Assembly (NCBI GenBank): GCA_035610835.1
Contig: CM069442.1
Location: 30,457,798 to 30,521,797, forward strand
DNA: 64,000 bases
Direction of reading: 5' to 3'
Source of the DNA: Ophiura sarsii
Taxonomy: Eukaryota; Echinodermata; Ophiuroidea; Amphilepidida; Ophiuridae
This document shows, piece after piece, positions 1-11,600 of the stretch; position 1 is the stretch's first letter, and every line of letters begins with the position of its first letter. A model generated the notes under the pieces. That model searched no databases. It was not told where the DNA came from and was given only the letters and a program-made list of their open reading frames with translations. The translations under genes were made by a program, and so were the position numbers.

Positions 1-312
1 TCGATGAAATAACGTCGAATTACCACGAACGGTGGTAACCACCGATATAGTTTGTGTACTACTCAATGGGTACAGTTCACAGCATCTCGTGCGTCTAAAA
101 TAAGAACCATTAGAGCTATGCAACTCAAACTTTGGAACACAACTTTTTTAAGGATGACCTTTCATGTAGAATAGAAAACTTTAAGTTGAAAATCAGAATA
201 TGATCGGGTCATCTACCTTTAAGTGAGTTTTGAAGCATGTGCTTGTGTATGATCTTATTTTTGATCTCATGGTGATTTGTATTCTAAGTTATTCCAATGC
301 ATCATTTTAATA

Positions 313-501
313 TACTGTAAAACACTATAATTTTGAAACATACTTTACTTTTTCCCGAATTTGAAATTACTGCTATTTTTACGGGCATTTAATTTCACGA
401 ATCTGGATATCTTGCTGTTACTTTCAATGCGAAATTGTCAGTTTGGCGGGTATTTAATATCGTGAATCCACATCCCTCGCGAAATTGAGCAGTTTACAGT
501 A
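313..501. mobile_element. TACTGTAAA-ended MITE
   Basis: The ends are inverted copies of each other: TACTGTAAAAC at the left and GTTTACAGTA at the right. The interior has several short CACGAA/TTCGTG-like inverted words and no open frame. A relative with similar ends lies at 53112-53316. Non-autonomous DNA transposon is the likely nature; the superfamily is unclear, although the ends would fit a TA target. Confidence 0.55.
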
Positions 502-694
502 CTCAGGTGAAGTGCTTCTATTGAGAGAAAAAAAAAATCACATGGAATTTGCCAAAGAACAGTTCACATTTTAAAGGAAAAGGCGACAGAAAATGTGATG
601 ATAAAAATGGATGGATAAAAGCACACACCTTTAAATTGACAAAATATGGCCTTACAGTTACACAGGGCTAATTTGTCGCAGAGTATGGTGATCA

Positions 695-905
695 AAACTT
701 GATTTACTGTAATGATAATCTATGTGAATCATTGATTCACATTAATGATAATCTATGTTGATCAAAATTTGATTCACGTCAATGATAATCTATGCGAATC
801 ATTGATTCACAGTAATGATATTATCTATGTGAATCAAAACTTGATTCACGGTAATAATCTATGTGAATCAAAACTTGATTCACGATAATGATTATCTATG
901 TGAAT
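695..905. repeat. 33-bp palindromic minisatellite, diverged part
   Basis: Diverged units of the array that continues at 1850-2104 and 2566-3927. Units carry GTGAATC and GATTCAC in inverted orientation separated by a few bases, so each junction can form a small hairpin. Unit length here is irregular. Confidence 0.8.
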
Positions 906-918
906 CATTGATGTTATT

Positions 919-1854
919 TATAGTAGAGTCATTTTCTTGGATTTCGTGACCAATTTCTTGATACCAAAGTTTCTTAGTCAATTTGTCAACTAGAACCATT
1001 TTAAGAGAAAATGAGCTCCCATGCACCTCTCAAAAGTGACGGGAAAGTTCTTTTATAGCGCAAATTCCAAAATGGCCGCCATACAGGGCCCAAAAACTCA
1101 AATGACTTTAATTAAGCTGAAAATCACACCAAATTGTTCGGCTGATCACAAGGATTCCGAAAAAGTATAGTTTGCCCTACTTCCGATGTTTGGTTAACGA
1201 GTTATAGGGTAAAACGTAAAAAGGTCGTTGACCTTTGCATATGGGGTCCAAATTTAAACTTGCTCCGATTTTGAAAAACAATATCTCATATTGTTCGTAT
1301 GATCACAAGGATTCCAGAAATAGGGTTTTTTTTTACCACCAGGAATATTTTGTGTAGGTCAAAAGGTCAAGGTACATTGCCCTATATAGAATCTGACCTT
1401 TTGACCCCTTTATAAGGTACAACAGACACTCTAGGTGGTAAAAGCTATCATTTCTGGAATCCTTGCAATCAGACGAACAATTTGAGATATTGTTTTTCAA
1501 AATCGGAGCAAGTTTAAATTTTGACCCCATATGCAAAGGTCAACGACCTTTTTACGTTTTACCCGATAACTCGTTAATCAAACATCGGAAGTAGGGCAAA
1601 CTATACTTTTTCGGAATCCTTGTGCTCAGCCGAACAATTTGGTGTGCTTTTCAACTTAATTAAAGTCATTTCAATTTTTGGGCCCCTGTATGGCGGCCAT
1701 TTTGGAATTTGCGCTATAAAATAACTTTCCCGTCACTTTTGAGGGGTGCATGGGAGCTCATTTTCTCTTAAAATGGTTCTAGTTGACAAATTCACTAAGA
1801 AACTTTGGTATCAAGAAATTGGTCACGAAATCCAAGATAATGACTCTACTATTA
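919..1854. mobile_element. ~0.93-kb foldback element inside the minisatellite
   Basis: The two halves are inverted copies along nearly the whole length: TAGTAGAGTCATTTTCTTGG at 921 matches, in reverse complement, the sequence ending near 1850. Matching continues through the GGCCGCCATACAGGG segment (near 1074) and the CATATGGGGTCCAAATTTAAA segment (near 1240). The central part near 1330-1440 is itself inverted (CCACC...GGTGG). No transposase is seen. It interrupts the GATTCAC array, so it inserted after the array formed. Confidence 0.8.
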
Positions 1855-2104
1855 ATGATAATTTATGTGGATCAAAACTTGATTCAAGGTGATGATAATC
1901 TATGTGAATCAAAACTTGGTTCACGGTTATGATCCATGTGAATCAATACCTGATTCATGATAATGATAAACTATGGGAATCATTGATTCACGGTAATGAT
2001 AATCTATGTGAATCTTCAATGATTCACGGTAATGATAATCTATGTGAATCATTGATTCACGGTAATGATAATCTATGTGAATCATTGATTCATGGTAATG
2101 ATAA
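1850..2104. repeat. 33-bp palindromic minisatellite
   Basis: About seven units of the GATTCAC...GTGAATCATT repeat. Because 33 is a multiple of three, the array stays open in several frames on both strands and gives repetitive pseudo-proteins such as LIHGNDNLCES; there is no sign of a real gene. Confidence 0.85.
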
Positions 2105-2108
2105 TTAT

Positions 2109-2293
2109 AGGTCAATAAATGCGTATGTCTTGTTTTGAGAGAAATGAGAAAAATCAATGCACACGCGCTGGTGTTGATGCGAATAATGCCCCGACCCCAC
2201 AGGGGGAGTGGCATTGTGAGCAAAGCAACACCAGCGCAAGTGCATTGATTTTTCTCATTTCTCGAGAAACAAAACATACGCATGTATTGACCT
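2109..2293. mobile_element. 185-bp foldback MITE
   Basis: AGGTCAATAAATGCGTATG at the left pairs with CATACGCATGTATTGACCT at the right. The arms continue inward through GAAATGAGAAAAATCAATGC and its complement, leaving a short G/C-rich loop near 2190-2215. No coding capacity. Confidence 0.75.
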
Positions 2294-2565
2294 AATTCAT
2301 TCATACACGACACTATACGAATCAAATTTTACAATTTTAAGCATACTTTTGATCTATTTATTAACAAATAAAAACATGTTGACAAGTTTGCTAACACCCG
2401 CCGTGAAAATCGGCGAACCCTTGCTGCGAGAACAACGAATCAAAACAAAGCGCATGGTGCGTGAATTGTTCGGCGCGCACGCGGAGTGCCGTTAGACACT
2501 TTCAATGCACTCCGCATATTTTAGTTTCTTGCTTTCTGATTGGTTCGACACTACCAAGAGTGTAT
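2294..2565. other. Unassigned segment between minisatellite blocks
   Basis: No gene seen. Short inverted words near both edges (TTCATACAC near 2300; GTGTATGAA near 2560) suggest another MITE, but the match is short. Confidence 0.35.
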
Positions 2566-3102
2566 GAATCTATGTGAATCATTGATTCACAGTAATGATA
2601 TTATCTATGTGATTCAAAACTTGATTCATGGTAATAATCTATGTGAATCAAAACTTATTCACAATAATGATAATCTATGTGAATCAAAACTTGATTCAAG
2701 GTAATGATAATCTGTGAATCGAAACTTGTTTCAGGGTTATGATCTATGTGAATCCAATACCTGATTCACGATAATGATTAACTATGGGAATCATTGATTC
2801 ATGGTAATGATAATCTATGAGAATCATTGATTCACAGTAATTATAATCTATGTGAATCATTGATTTACAGTAATGATTATCTTTGTGAATCATTGATTCA
2901 CAGTAATGATAATGTTTGTGAATCATTGATTCACAGTAATGATAATCTTTGTGAATCATTGATTTACAATAATGATAATCTTTGTGAATCATTGATTCAC
3001 AATAATGATAATCTTTGTGAATCATTGATTCACAATAATGATAATCTTTGTAAATCATTGATTCACAGTAATGATAATCTTTGTGAATCATTGATTCACA
3101 GT

Positions 3103-3275
3103 CATGGCCTGAAAAAAAAGTTTTTTCCCGGCAAGCGATTCCAAATTTCCCTCCAAAATGGAATGCATTTCTTAATAAAAGAGTATCATTTCCCTCCAAA
3201 TGCCAAAATTTCCCTCCAAATGCTCAAATTTCCCTGTAAGGAGCTTTCCGTATTGCCTACTTTTTCAGCCTGTGT
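3103..3275. mobile_element. Short TIR-like insert in minisatellite, copy 1
   Basis: Starts GGCCTGAAAAAAAAG and ends CTTTTTCAGCC, an imperfect ~11-bp terminal inverted repeat. The interior holds three TTTCCCTCCAAA words. It carries no gene. Copy 2 is at 3615-3792. Confidence 0.55.
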
Positions 3276-3614
3276 CACAGTAATGATAATCTTTGTGAAT
3301 CATTGATTCACAGTAATGATAATCTATGTGGATCAAAACTTGATTCACAGTAATGATAATATTTGTGAATCATTGATTCACAATAATGATAATCTTTGTG
3401 AATCATTGATTCACAGTAATGATAACCTTTGTGAATCATTGATTCAAGGTAATGATAATCTTTGTGAATCATTGATTCACAATAATGATAATCTTTGTGA
3501 ATCATTGATTCACAATAATGATAATCTTTGTGAATCATTGATTCACAATTATGATAATCTTTGTAAATCATTGATTCACAGTAATGATAATCTTTGTGAA
3601 TCATTGATTCACAG

Positions 3615-3792
3615 TCATGGCCTGAAAAAAAATGTTTTTTTTCCCAGCAAGCGATTCCAAATTTCCCTCCAAAATGGAATGCATTTCTTAATGAAAGAGT
3701 ATCATTTCCCTCCAAATGCCAAAATTTCCCTCCAAATGCTCAAATTTCCCTGCAAGGAGCTTTCCGTATTGCCTACTTTTTCAGCCTGTGTC
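3615..3792. mobile_element. Short TIR-like insert in minisatellite, copy 2
   Basis: Nearly identical to 3103-3275 and in the same orientation, with the same flanking array phase. This indicates segmental duplication of insert plus array rather than two independent insertions. Confidence 0.55.
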
Positions 3793-4335
3793 ACAGTAAT
3801 GATAATCTTTGTGAATCATTGATTCACAGTAATGATAATCTTTGTGAATCATTGATTCACAGTAATGATAATCTTTGTGAATCATTGATTCAAGGTAATG
3901 ATAATCTTTGTGAATCATTGATTCCATAAAATTCATAATCAGTCACTGGAGATAGATTAATGATTGCATAACTCTAGCTGGTGAGTTTTTATGTGAATCT
4001 TGGCATATCAATTCATGGAATGGCATTGAATTTCTAGCTCTGCTTACAAGTGGAATAAAAACTAATACAAGAATTTTAAAGAGTCTTAAAATCATGACTT
4101 CCACCATAAATTAATTGCGATTATATATTTATATTCATGTAGTTTTTACTGGTGTGGTAGTTACATGTAACTCCTTTTCAGCTTTTTGGTCAAATCAACT
4201 AAAGGATTGCTTTGCCAGTTGACATCTGTCAAAGCTGCACTATGGGCGAGGCAAACCTATTTGTACATTTGGATTTTCCCCCCTTTTTCAAAAACTTCTT
4301 TTTTAAAAATAGTTTTGAAAAGCAATCTTTGAAAT

Positions 4336-4534
4336 GCTTTTTCGAGCCATTGTTCTTGAGCTCCGTAGCTTTTAGGATCATCACGTTTCCTTCATTCAGT
4401 GTAGTGTTTACTTCCCTCAACTTTTGGGTGATCAAATGACAGCAGGGCTTCGTAGTTCAAATACTACGCTGAATGAAAGGAACGCGATTAATCCCGAAAG
4501 CTACAGAGCTCAAGAACAATGGCTCGAAATAAGT
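4336..4534. mobile_element. Miniature foldback relative of the Penelope-like element
   Basis: The arms CGAGCCATTGTTCTTGAGCT and AGCTCAAGAACAATGGCTCG are inverted copies. The same terminal sequence, including CTTCATTCAG and ATGACAGCAGG, occurs in the element at 42687-43512. This copy lacks the endonuclease-coding part, so it looks like an internally deleted derivative. Confidence 0.7.
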
Positions 4535-5995
4535 ATCTAAATGAATTATTTACCTTCTGGGCACCACCTGTCTTGTTTCATTGTTAAATTTGAGCTAACC
4601 CGGCTCGTGACAATTGGGGCCAGTGCCATTTCATTCCGAATGACCATAACAAAACCCGAGGATTTCAAAACAAATTCACGAAAACAGTTGTTAAGCAGTC
4701 ATTATTCTCATTCATTACTGAAAAAGATGCATATTTTATCTAAATCGTTGATTTGTACCGATATAATCTTGCTAATAATTAATTAGTTTTCTGTTTATTT
4801 TGTCCACCCCTTCTTAGTTATTGAAACAGTCCAAGTCGGGTCATCCCTCCATTAACATTTTTATCATTCAACCAATCAGAAATAAGCTTTAATCGTGTTT
4901 CCTCATAACTCATTGAATATTCAGTTTAGGGGCGTGAGGCGTTAATTTGATTGGTCGGTCAGTGAGCAAAACAATGGAACACTTTGGCGCATACTTTCGG
5001 GCAATTATTAGTAACCCGCGCTCGGCGTGCGCGTTCTCATCTAACGATTAATTTGATTGGAACGCACTTGGTACGCAGCTATCGCGATTATTCATGAAGT
5101 AATGAATGCTTAATAATTGTCTGTCAATAAGCTGTTAAACCTTGGCTCCTGACAGCAGGCCTTCTGGCATAATGTTCCCCCCTCTAGCCCTGGAGCAATG
5201 CTATGTAACATATTAGAACTAACTCAGTTAAGGGAGGGTGCATGGCAGTATATTATTTTAATGGACTTTATATCAAACATACAAAGATGACATTGTATTA
5301 AAATTTTATAATAACCACAAACACTTCATTTGTTGTCACTGGTTTGTTTTCTTTAATTATTGAATCTTTTTTGTGTGAATTTGTGTACACTTTGTACTGT
5401 TTGGATGCTTTATTATATGGGATATTACAATTGTAAATACCAACATTTGATTGGTATTCTTTGTAATATTATACGGTGATTTCCAGTATATAGCATTTAT
5501 TGTCATATCGTGTTTAAGGCATATTATGCGATCTACACCTAGCACATAAAATCCCGGACCAGGTGCTTTAAGGTTGGCTAATTCAAAATAGATAATCGGT
5601 ACCAAAAATCTGAGATATACATTAAATGAGCAAATTCCAAACACAGTTTGATACTTCATTTAACAAAATTGAATGGATACTTAAGTTATGGCAATTCCAA
5701 TGACCGCGCATAACAACAGCAAAGTTGCACTAGGCATAAATACTGGAGAGGAACTCTCCAGTATTTATGCACTAGGTATAGGAAATCATTGATTTGTGTT
5801 GGAAGGACTGCACTTTTCCAATTGCCTGACATTTCCTTTTTGTTGTTGAAAATGTTAGTGAACAGGGGGCCGGGGGGAGGGGGGGGGGGGGGGGCGGTGG
5901 TACTCATTATTTTGTTTGTTTTGGGTTTATGTGTGCCACCAAGGATTGAACTATGACAGAAACATTTACCACTTAGACATCATTTTGCCACCTAT
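4535..5995. other. No gene recognised
   Basis: AT-rich sequence without a convincing exon. It holds a short perfect hairpin at 5735-5769 (CATAAATACTGGAGAG, loop GAA, then its complement) and a long G tract near 5872-5895. Confidence 0.5.
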
Positions 5996-7087
5996 ATACG
6001 AGGGTCATTTAATAAGTTCTACCTCCTCACTCATAACATTGCTAATATGAATGTCAGCCTCATGACATTTGTCATGATTATAGCTCTGAATCATAGCTAT
6101 ACATTTATAGTAAATGCTAATTGATACCTATTTCACTTTTGTCATGATGCAATCAAAGCCAGAGAGAGATTTTGGACAACAGACATGGAAAATTACCCAA
6201 AGATAAATACATGTTTTTTTTGTTTTCTCTTCGTATTGTATGATTTGGTATAACCGCCCGATTTAAATACTGAAAATAGAAAACAATGGATGACTTCTGA
6301 ATATAATGCTATACTATCATGTATAAATCAGATTGTTGGCAATATTAACCTTTGTATTATATCAACTCAAATGTATTGACACACGCCTTTAGCATACTGG
6401 AATACTGATATTCAGTCAAATGTCCGTTGTTACAAGTCAAGCCATAGTGATGCCTCGAATATTAAATCTTAATTAACATGATAGTAACTTTATCAGTTTA
6501 CTTATATGTAACATTTAGAATAGTTAATCAGGTAGTCATATGAAACATTTAGAATAGTTAATCAGGTAGTCAGTGATAGAAAAATATATATTCGAGAGAC
6601 TTGAAATATATCCATTTAGTCCTGTATGATAAAGATCTCTTAGTTCCTTGAAAACCAAATATGACTTTTGCAGCGGTTCTCTAGGGTAGTGTTGAAATTG
6701 ATGGCTGTCCTGGTCTGGTTCTGGCTAATTAGAGGGCATTTTCCACCAAGAAATCAGTTACTTGTATTGTTTAAAGTCTGTTCAAGAGATATTTGTAATT
6801 TAGAACGATTGTAATTGACCGATAGGTACATTTTGTCTCTTAGAATTGGCCAAATGAATAGCACTTAGGAGACATTTGGCTTTTTTTTACCCGTTTCCGT
6901 CACACTATATGGAAGTTTTGTTTTACTGCATATCCAGAAAAGTACAATGAGTATCTAGACCAATCTACTATAATTTGGTAGCTGAGATTCAAAGCTGCAA
7001 TTGTGGAATATTTCATACGACTGGCTTATAATATAATAGCCGAAGTTAATGAGGTAGGAGGTAGAACTTATTGAATGACCCTCATAT
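5996..7087. mobile_element. mariner-like TIR element, non-autonomous
   Basis: The left end ATACGAGGGTCATTTAATAA and the right end (reverse complement ATATGAGGGTCATTCAATAA) match for about 30 bp, continuing through GTTCTACCTCC. ACGAGGGTCATTNAATAAGTT is the style of end seen in Tc1/mariner elements, and the flanks are TA-rich. No transposase frame is visible in the ~1.1-kb interior, so this is a dead or non-autonomous copy. Confidence 0.75.
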
Positions 7088-7205
7088 TTATCACTAATGA
7101 CCTCATTTCTTTACCATCATTTCCCAGAATGATGTGATACTCTGCTATTATTCTTTACCTTGACAAATAATGAACTCATAAATTTACCAGAAAATAAGGG
7201 AAAAA

Positions 7206-7735
7206 AAGGGTCATCCGTTTACGTTTTTACCAGACGTTATATTTTAAAGGCGACCCTATTTGTTGGCACATCCCCGTAACCTCGGATCCACTGAGTACCC
7301 CCCCTCGCCCCTTTGGAAAAGGGGTGAATTATAGGATCCCAGGTAGGGGATGAATCAATGTTTCTTGAAAAGTGGGGGGAGGGGGTGCCCATCAAATAGG
7401 GGCCTGTTTTCACATGTCTAGTAAATATATGACCCTTATTCATTTTCATACCTAGTGGAAAAATTGGAAAATAAGAAAAATAAGCCAGGGTCATCCATTT
7501 ACCAGACGTTATATTTTAAAGGCGACCCTATTTGTTGGCACATCCCTGTAACCTCATATCCACTGAGTACCCCGCCCCACCCCCCTCTCATCCCTTTGGG
7601 AAGGTGAATTATATAGATCCCAGGTAGGGGAAGATTCAATGTTTCTTGAAAAGTGGTAGGGTCAATTTTAATTCTTGTCTTCAGTACCCCCCCCCCCCCC
7701 CCCCCCCCCCCTCCCCCAGGAGGTAGGGTCTTCAA
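7206..7735. repeat. Tandem duplication, ~272-bp offset, with G/C tracts
   Basis: The segment from GGGTCATCC through CCAGACGTTATATTTTAAAG and TTTGTTGGCACATCCC occurs twice, at 7206 and 7488. The second unit ends in a long C tract (about 7686-7712). Open frames here come from G/C tracts and are not genes. Confidence 0.8.
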
Positions 7736-8623
7736 TTTGTGGGTAAAGAAGGGGACATGCCTGTGATCAGAAGGGTCGATATAACCAACTAGTTTTGGTT
7801 AATCATACAAGTTTGCCATTTAATTTAGGGGCACCAGGCTTGGTGGTGCCAGTCAACATTGACTTTGTGTACGTATAAGCGTTCCAAAATTTGCGGAAAA
7901 GGGGCTGTTTTCCGTACCATCCGCGAATTCCCAAAATTCAGAATGTTTTTTGAGGCTCTGTCCGCTATTTCAAAAAAAATTAGGGGTGTTTTTGGAGAGG
8001 CTATGTCCGCGAAAAATAAAAATAAATTAGAATGAGTATTGTGTCAGATCCGAATTGTCCTGGAAATAGGAAAAAGTGGTTTTTTTAACCAGATGTGTCC
8101 TCGTTTTTGTAAAATAGGGGCCTTTCAAGGATGAAATGGTGAAAAAAGGGGGTTATTCTCAGTGACCAAATTGTCCGTGCTTCTGTGTGAAAAAGAGGGT
8201 ATTTCAAGATCCTGGAACAATCATGTGTTATCCTCTGAATACTGAAGAGAGAACAACAGGGGGCATGTTTTCTGACATCTAGGACAGCAGGGGGAGGCAA
8301 ATTCCCCCAATCCAATCTTTGATTGAATAAACTAAAGAAACAGGTGCCCAAGATTTACAGAAATGATATGACCCCAATATATTTGGTACGGCAGTTTCTA
8401 TATTGACAGTAGTGGCAGTACTGAGAATTGTAAAAAACTAGCACAGAACCGTTTATGAAAGGTCGAGTTAGGTATAAATCGAGTTAGTTCATATGCTGGT
8501 CCCATTATATGTAGAGTCCATACTCAAACGATTTGGTCGAGTTGATCAATATCCAGTTGACTGGTGTAGATTGTTTTGCTTTCTAAATATTACGTCGCAA
8601 GCTGTAAAGCTCACATAATAAAA
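7736..8623. other. Region upstream of PRPF18 start
   Basis: This stretch should hold the PRPF18 promoter and 5' UTR. No TATA box or initiator can be placed with confidence. The bases before the start codon, AATAAAAATGG, give A at -3 and G at +4, a favourable Kozak context. Confidence 0.35.
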
Positions 8624-8689
8624 ATGGATTTTCTAAAAGCAGAAATAGCCAGGAAGAGAAAACAATTAGAGAGCAGTGCTGTTACGGGA
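8624..8689 (+). CDS. PRPF18: PRPF18 exon 1 (coding part)
   Basis: Encodes residues 1-22 ([20 protein letters not shown]...), matching the family N terminus. Ends in phase 0 at donor GTAAGT. The start is the first ATG of the conserved N terminus. Confidence 0.93.
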
Positions 8690-11600
8690 GTAAGTGTTTA
8701 CGGTCGTGTTTACTTAAGTATGAAAGTTGATCATTTTACTATTGAGATTGACCATGATTGATAGATCGTTTTATAATTTGTTATTTGGTAGATCACTGTT
8801 TAGCTGTTGAATTCTGCACCAATAAACTGTGTGTATATGGGCCATTCCACAAAAATGGGACCACTTGGGTTTTTATCATTCTTTGATCCGGGAATTCTTA
8901 CTGCAAGTATATATCACAAATGTTTATTAATATTATGGTAAAACTCGATGAGTTCTACTCAGAACACCATACCATGGTATGGTTTGCCATACTTTAAATG
9001 ACATTATCAGGTTCATATTTGTACTGAAACTTGAAAGGCCCTCAAAACCACCAAAACACTGTTTCCACAGCTCGATGTCTCAATTTTATGCTGCTGAATT
9101 TAATTCTCAATTCAAGTTTTTGTAATATTTTGGTACGAATAAATGTAGCAAACGTATCAAACCTAAATATAAAGGCATTTAGTTCTGCCTACATTAATCT
9201 TAACGTGCACTTTTATTAATATCAAATGTCATAAATGAACTTTCCACGAAATGTGTGTAATTTCCTATATCCGCACAGCTAGCGTTCCAACATAAACTGA
9301 ATGTACTAAATTTGCAATCGTTTATGAACAATCCCCTAGCAAACCCACCACGCTATTAAAATTATATCACCTCGAAAGTCTCTGGCGCATCATTTGGGCT
9401 ATAAAACATGTTGAAGTTCAGTATTTCAAATGACTGTTTTAAGCTTGTGAACTCTGTGATCGATATTTCTCGCCATTCTCGGTAAAGTAGGTATTCTGTA
9501 ATGCTGAAAACATACTAGACGGTCGCTGGTCGCCACGGGTCGCGTAGTACTCGCTAGCTCAAAAGTATCTCGGTGCGACCAAAAGTCGCATCGAGCTACT
9601 AAATCGCCGGTAGTCGCAGGTATTTCCCGAACACGCAGACGACAACAAACCTGCTGATTGGTTATGCTAATTTCGAAGCAAAATAACCTCCCCCTATTGG
9701 TTGAAAAAGTATGGTGTTCATTACGTCATGAGCGACCGATCTTTCGAGTTGAACTGAAGTCAACTGGTGGCGACTGGTCGTTTCCAGTCAAGCGATCTCT
9801 TGATCGATGTATCGGGGTTTTTTATATGACGTAAAACTCGTCATAGGAGCGATTTAATCGCAAAGCGACCTTAGTATGTTTTCAGCATTACCATATAAAA
9901 GGTAATATAATATAGGTCCAATGTTTTTCTCACCATTTGTGTCGAAAAAAATAGAAATGCAACCATATGGCTTGCAGAAGGTCCGAAAAGGGATGAAAAC
10001 GTAAAAGGCGTTATCGTGAACGGCGTTATCCTGTAAAGTGTTATCACCCTCATTTGAAAAAAATATTGCAAGAGCACAATCTTTCTTCTTTGGAAAATCT
10101 TTGAGAAGTCTAGATACAGCAGCGAAACATTGAAAACAGTGAGTTTGCTTCTTCTTTTGTGTTCTATATAACGCATTTCACTTTGTGAACCAAACGGTTT
10201 CTTCTAGAATATGCTGTAAGTGTAAATATATGGCTCATAGTCCACATATATGAGTGTTTACTACCGCGCTACACATAGCCAAATCGCTCTATTGAGCAAG
10301 TATTGAGCATGTGTTTTCGTCAGGCTTATTTCGCGTGTGTATGTCAGGATAACCATGGATAACGCTGTTCACAGGGATAACGGAATACAATAGTTAATGT
10401 AATATTAGTTATCCCCTGCATGTTCACACAATACGGAAAAATACCTATGGTTTGGCATGTCATGGCACAAACCATAGGTATTTTTCCGTATTGTGTGAAC
10501 ATGCAGGGGATAACGAATTTATCGTTTAGTCCAAAGGCCCCCATAAAAATGGTATTTAAACACTCGCGGAAAACTAAACTTCAAACAATTAGAGCAAAGG
10601 CGCTGAATTCTCTTCTCTTCCTTACCTCCGTAAAATTCAACCCTTTTACAGGCTCTGAGCCGTCATCAATCTCCAAAAAATCATCGCGAAAAACATGTTT
10701 GGTTATGTTAAATGCAGATCATTTATTTTTCGGTGTGTGGTAGACCTTTCTGCGGTCTATCTCGGTTGCATTTAAATCATCCGCCATTTTATTTGTTGTC
10801 ATATTTTAAGCAACTCTTCCACAGACCTGCACAGACGCAAATCAATCGCTTTACACGTAATATCTTTCCCGATCATACCGCGCCATCTGGTGACGCGGTT
10901 AATCGACGATATGAATATCGTGTGGTTTGACCAGGTTTGACATTCTAGTTTACACGATATGGATCAGATTTCATACGTGTTAACCAATGAAATTGAAGTA
11001 TGTACATCTACATGTACTAAAAGATAATGGTACCTACCCCTTTTAAACGAAAATGCAAGCTATATAAAACATTTAAAGTGAAAATTAAATATTTGACCAC
11101 TGTTTGACGGTCAATATTGGGAAATTCAGCCCAAATGTATGGTTTAAATCATTTTTTCGTATTAAAATTGATAAAAAAAATAAAGTTTCTGCAACAGCTA
11201 CATGATTTATGTCAGTTTCAATTGTTTTATCTTTGTTTCAATCCCATAACTGGCATACACGTGAACGGCATTATCCAAGAATAATACCATTGAAAATAGC
11301 ATATAAAGTTATCTTTATATAATGACACGCAATTTCAATGTTGGGCTTAAAGAAAAGTTGACAATTGATACATTACAGAAGGGAATATTCTTCTACTAGA
11401 GTAAAATTGACAAAACAAGTTTTGGAAAAAGGTACAAAATTGAAAGCACATAGTTGTCAAAAGCGTTGATTCATAGCAAGAGATTTGTTGAGGCTAACAA
11501 ATGAAATTCATTCTTCTGTCGCATAACTTGTCAAATATTGTTATGGGGAGACCTCTCAACGACAAAAAAAACAATAATTTGAATATCATATTCGGACTTA

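Larger units (their letters stand above)
2566..3927. repeat. 33-bp palindromic minisatellite with a duplicated insert
   Basis: Long run of units with consensus GATTCACAGTAATGATAATC followed by TTTGTGAATCATT. The unit boundary GTGAATCATTGATTCAC is a near-perfect palindrome. Two almost identical ~175-bp inserts (3103-3275 and 3615-3792) split the array into three blocks, so a block of array plus insert was duplicated as a ~515-bp higher-order unit. Open frames of about 150-170 codons here are by-products of the 33-bp period. Confidence 0.9.

Noticed and set aside
1927..3822. Open frames of 130-168 codons on both strands with LIHSNDNLCES or CESMIHKDYHY repeats
   Set aside because: They are produced by a 33-bp tandem repeat, a multiple of three, that stays open in several frames on both strands. 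No flanking gene structure.
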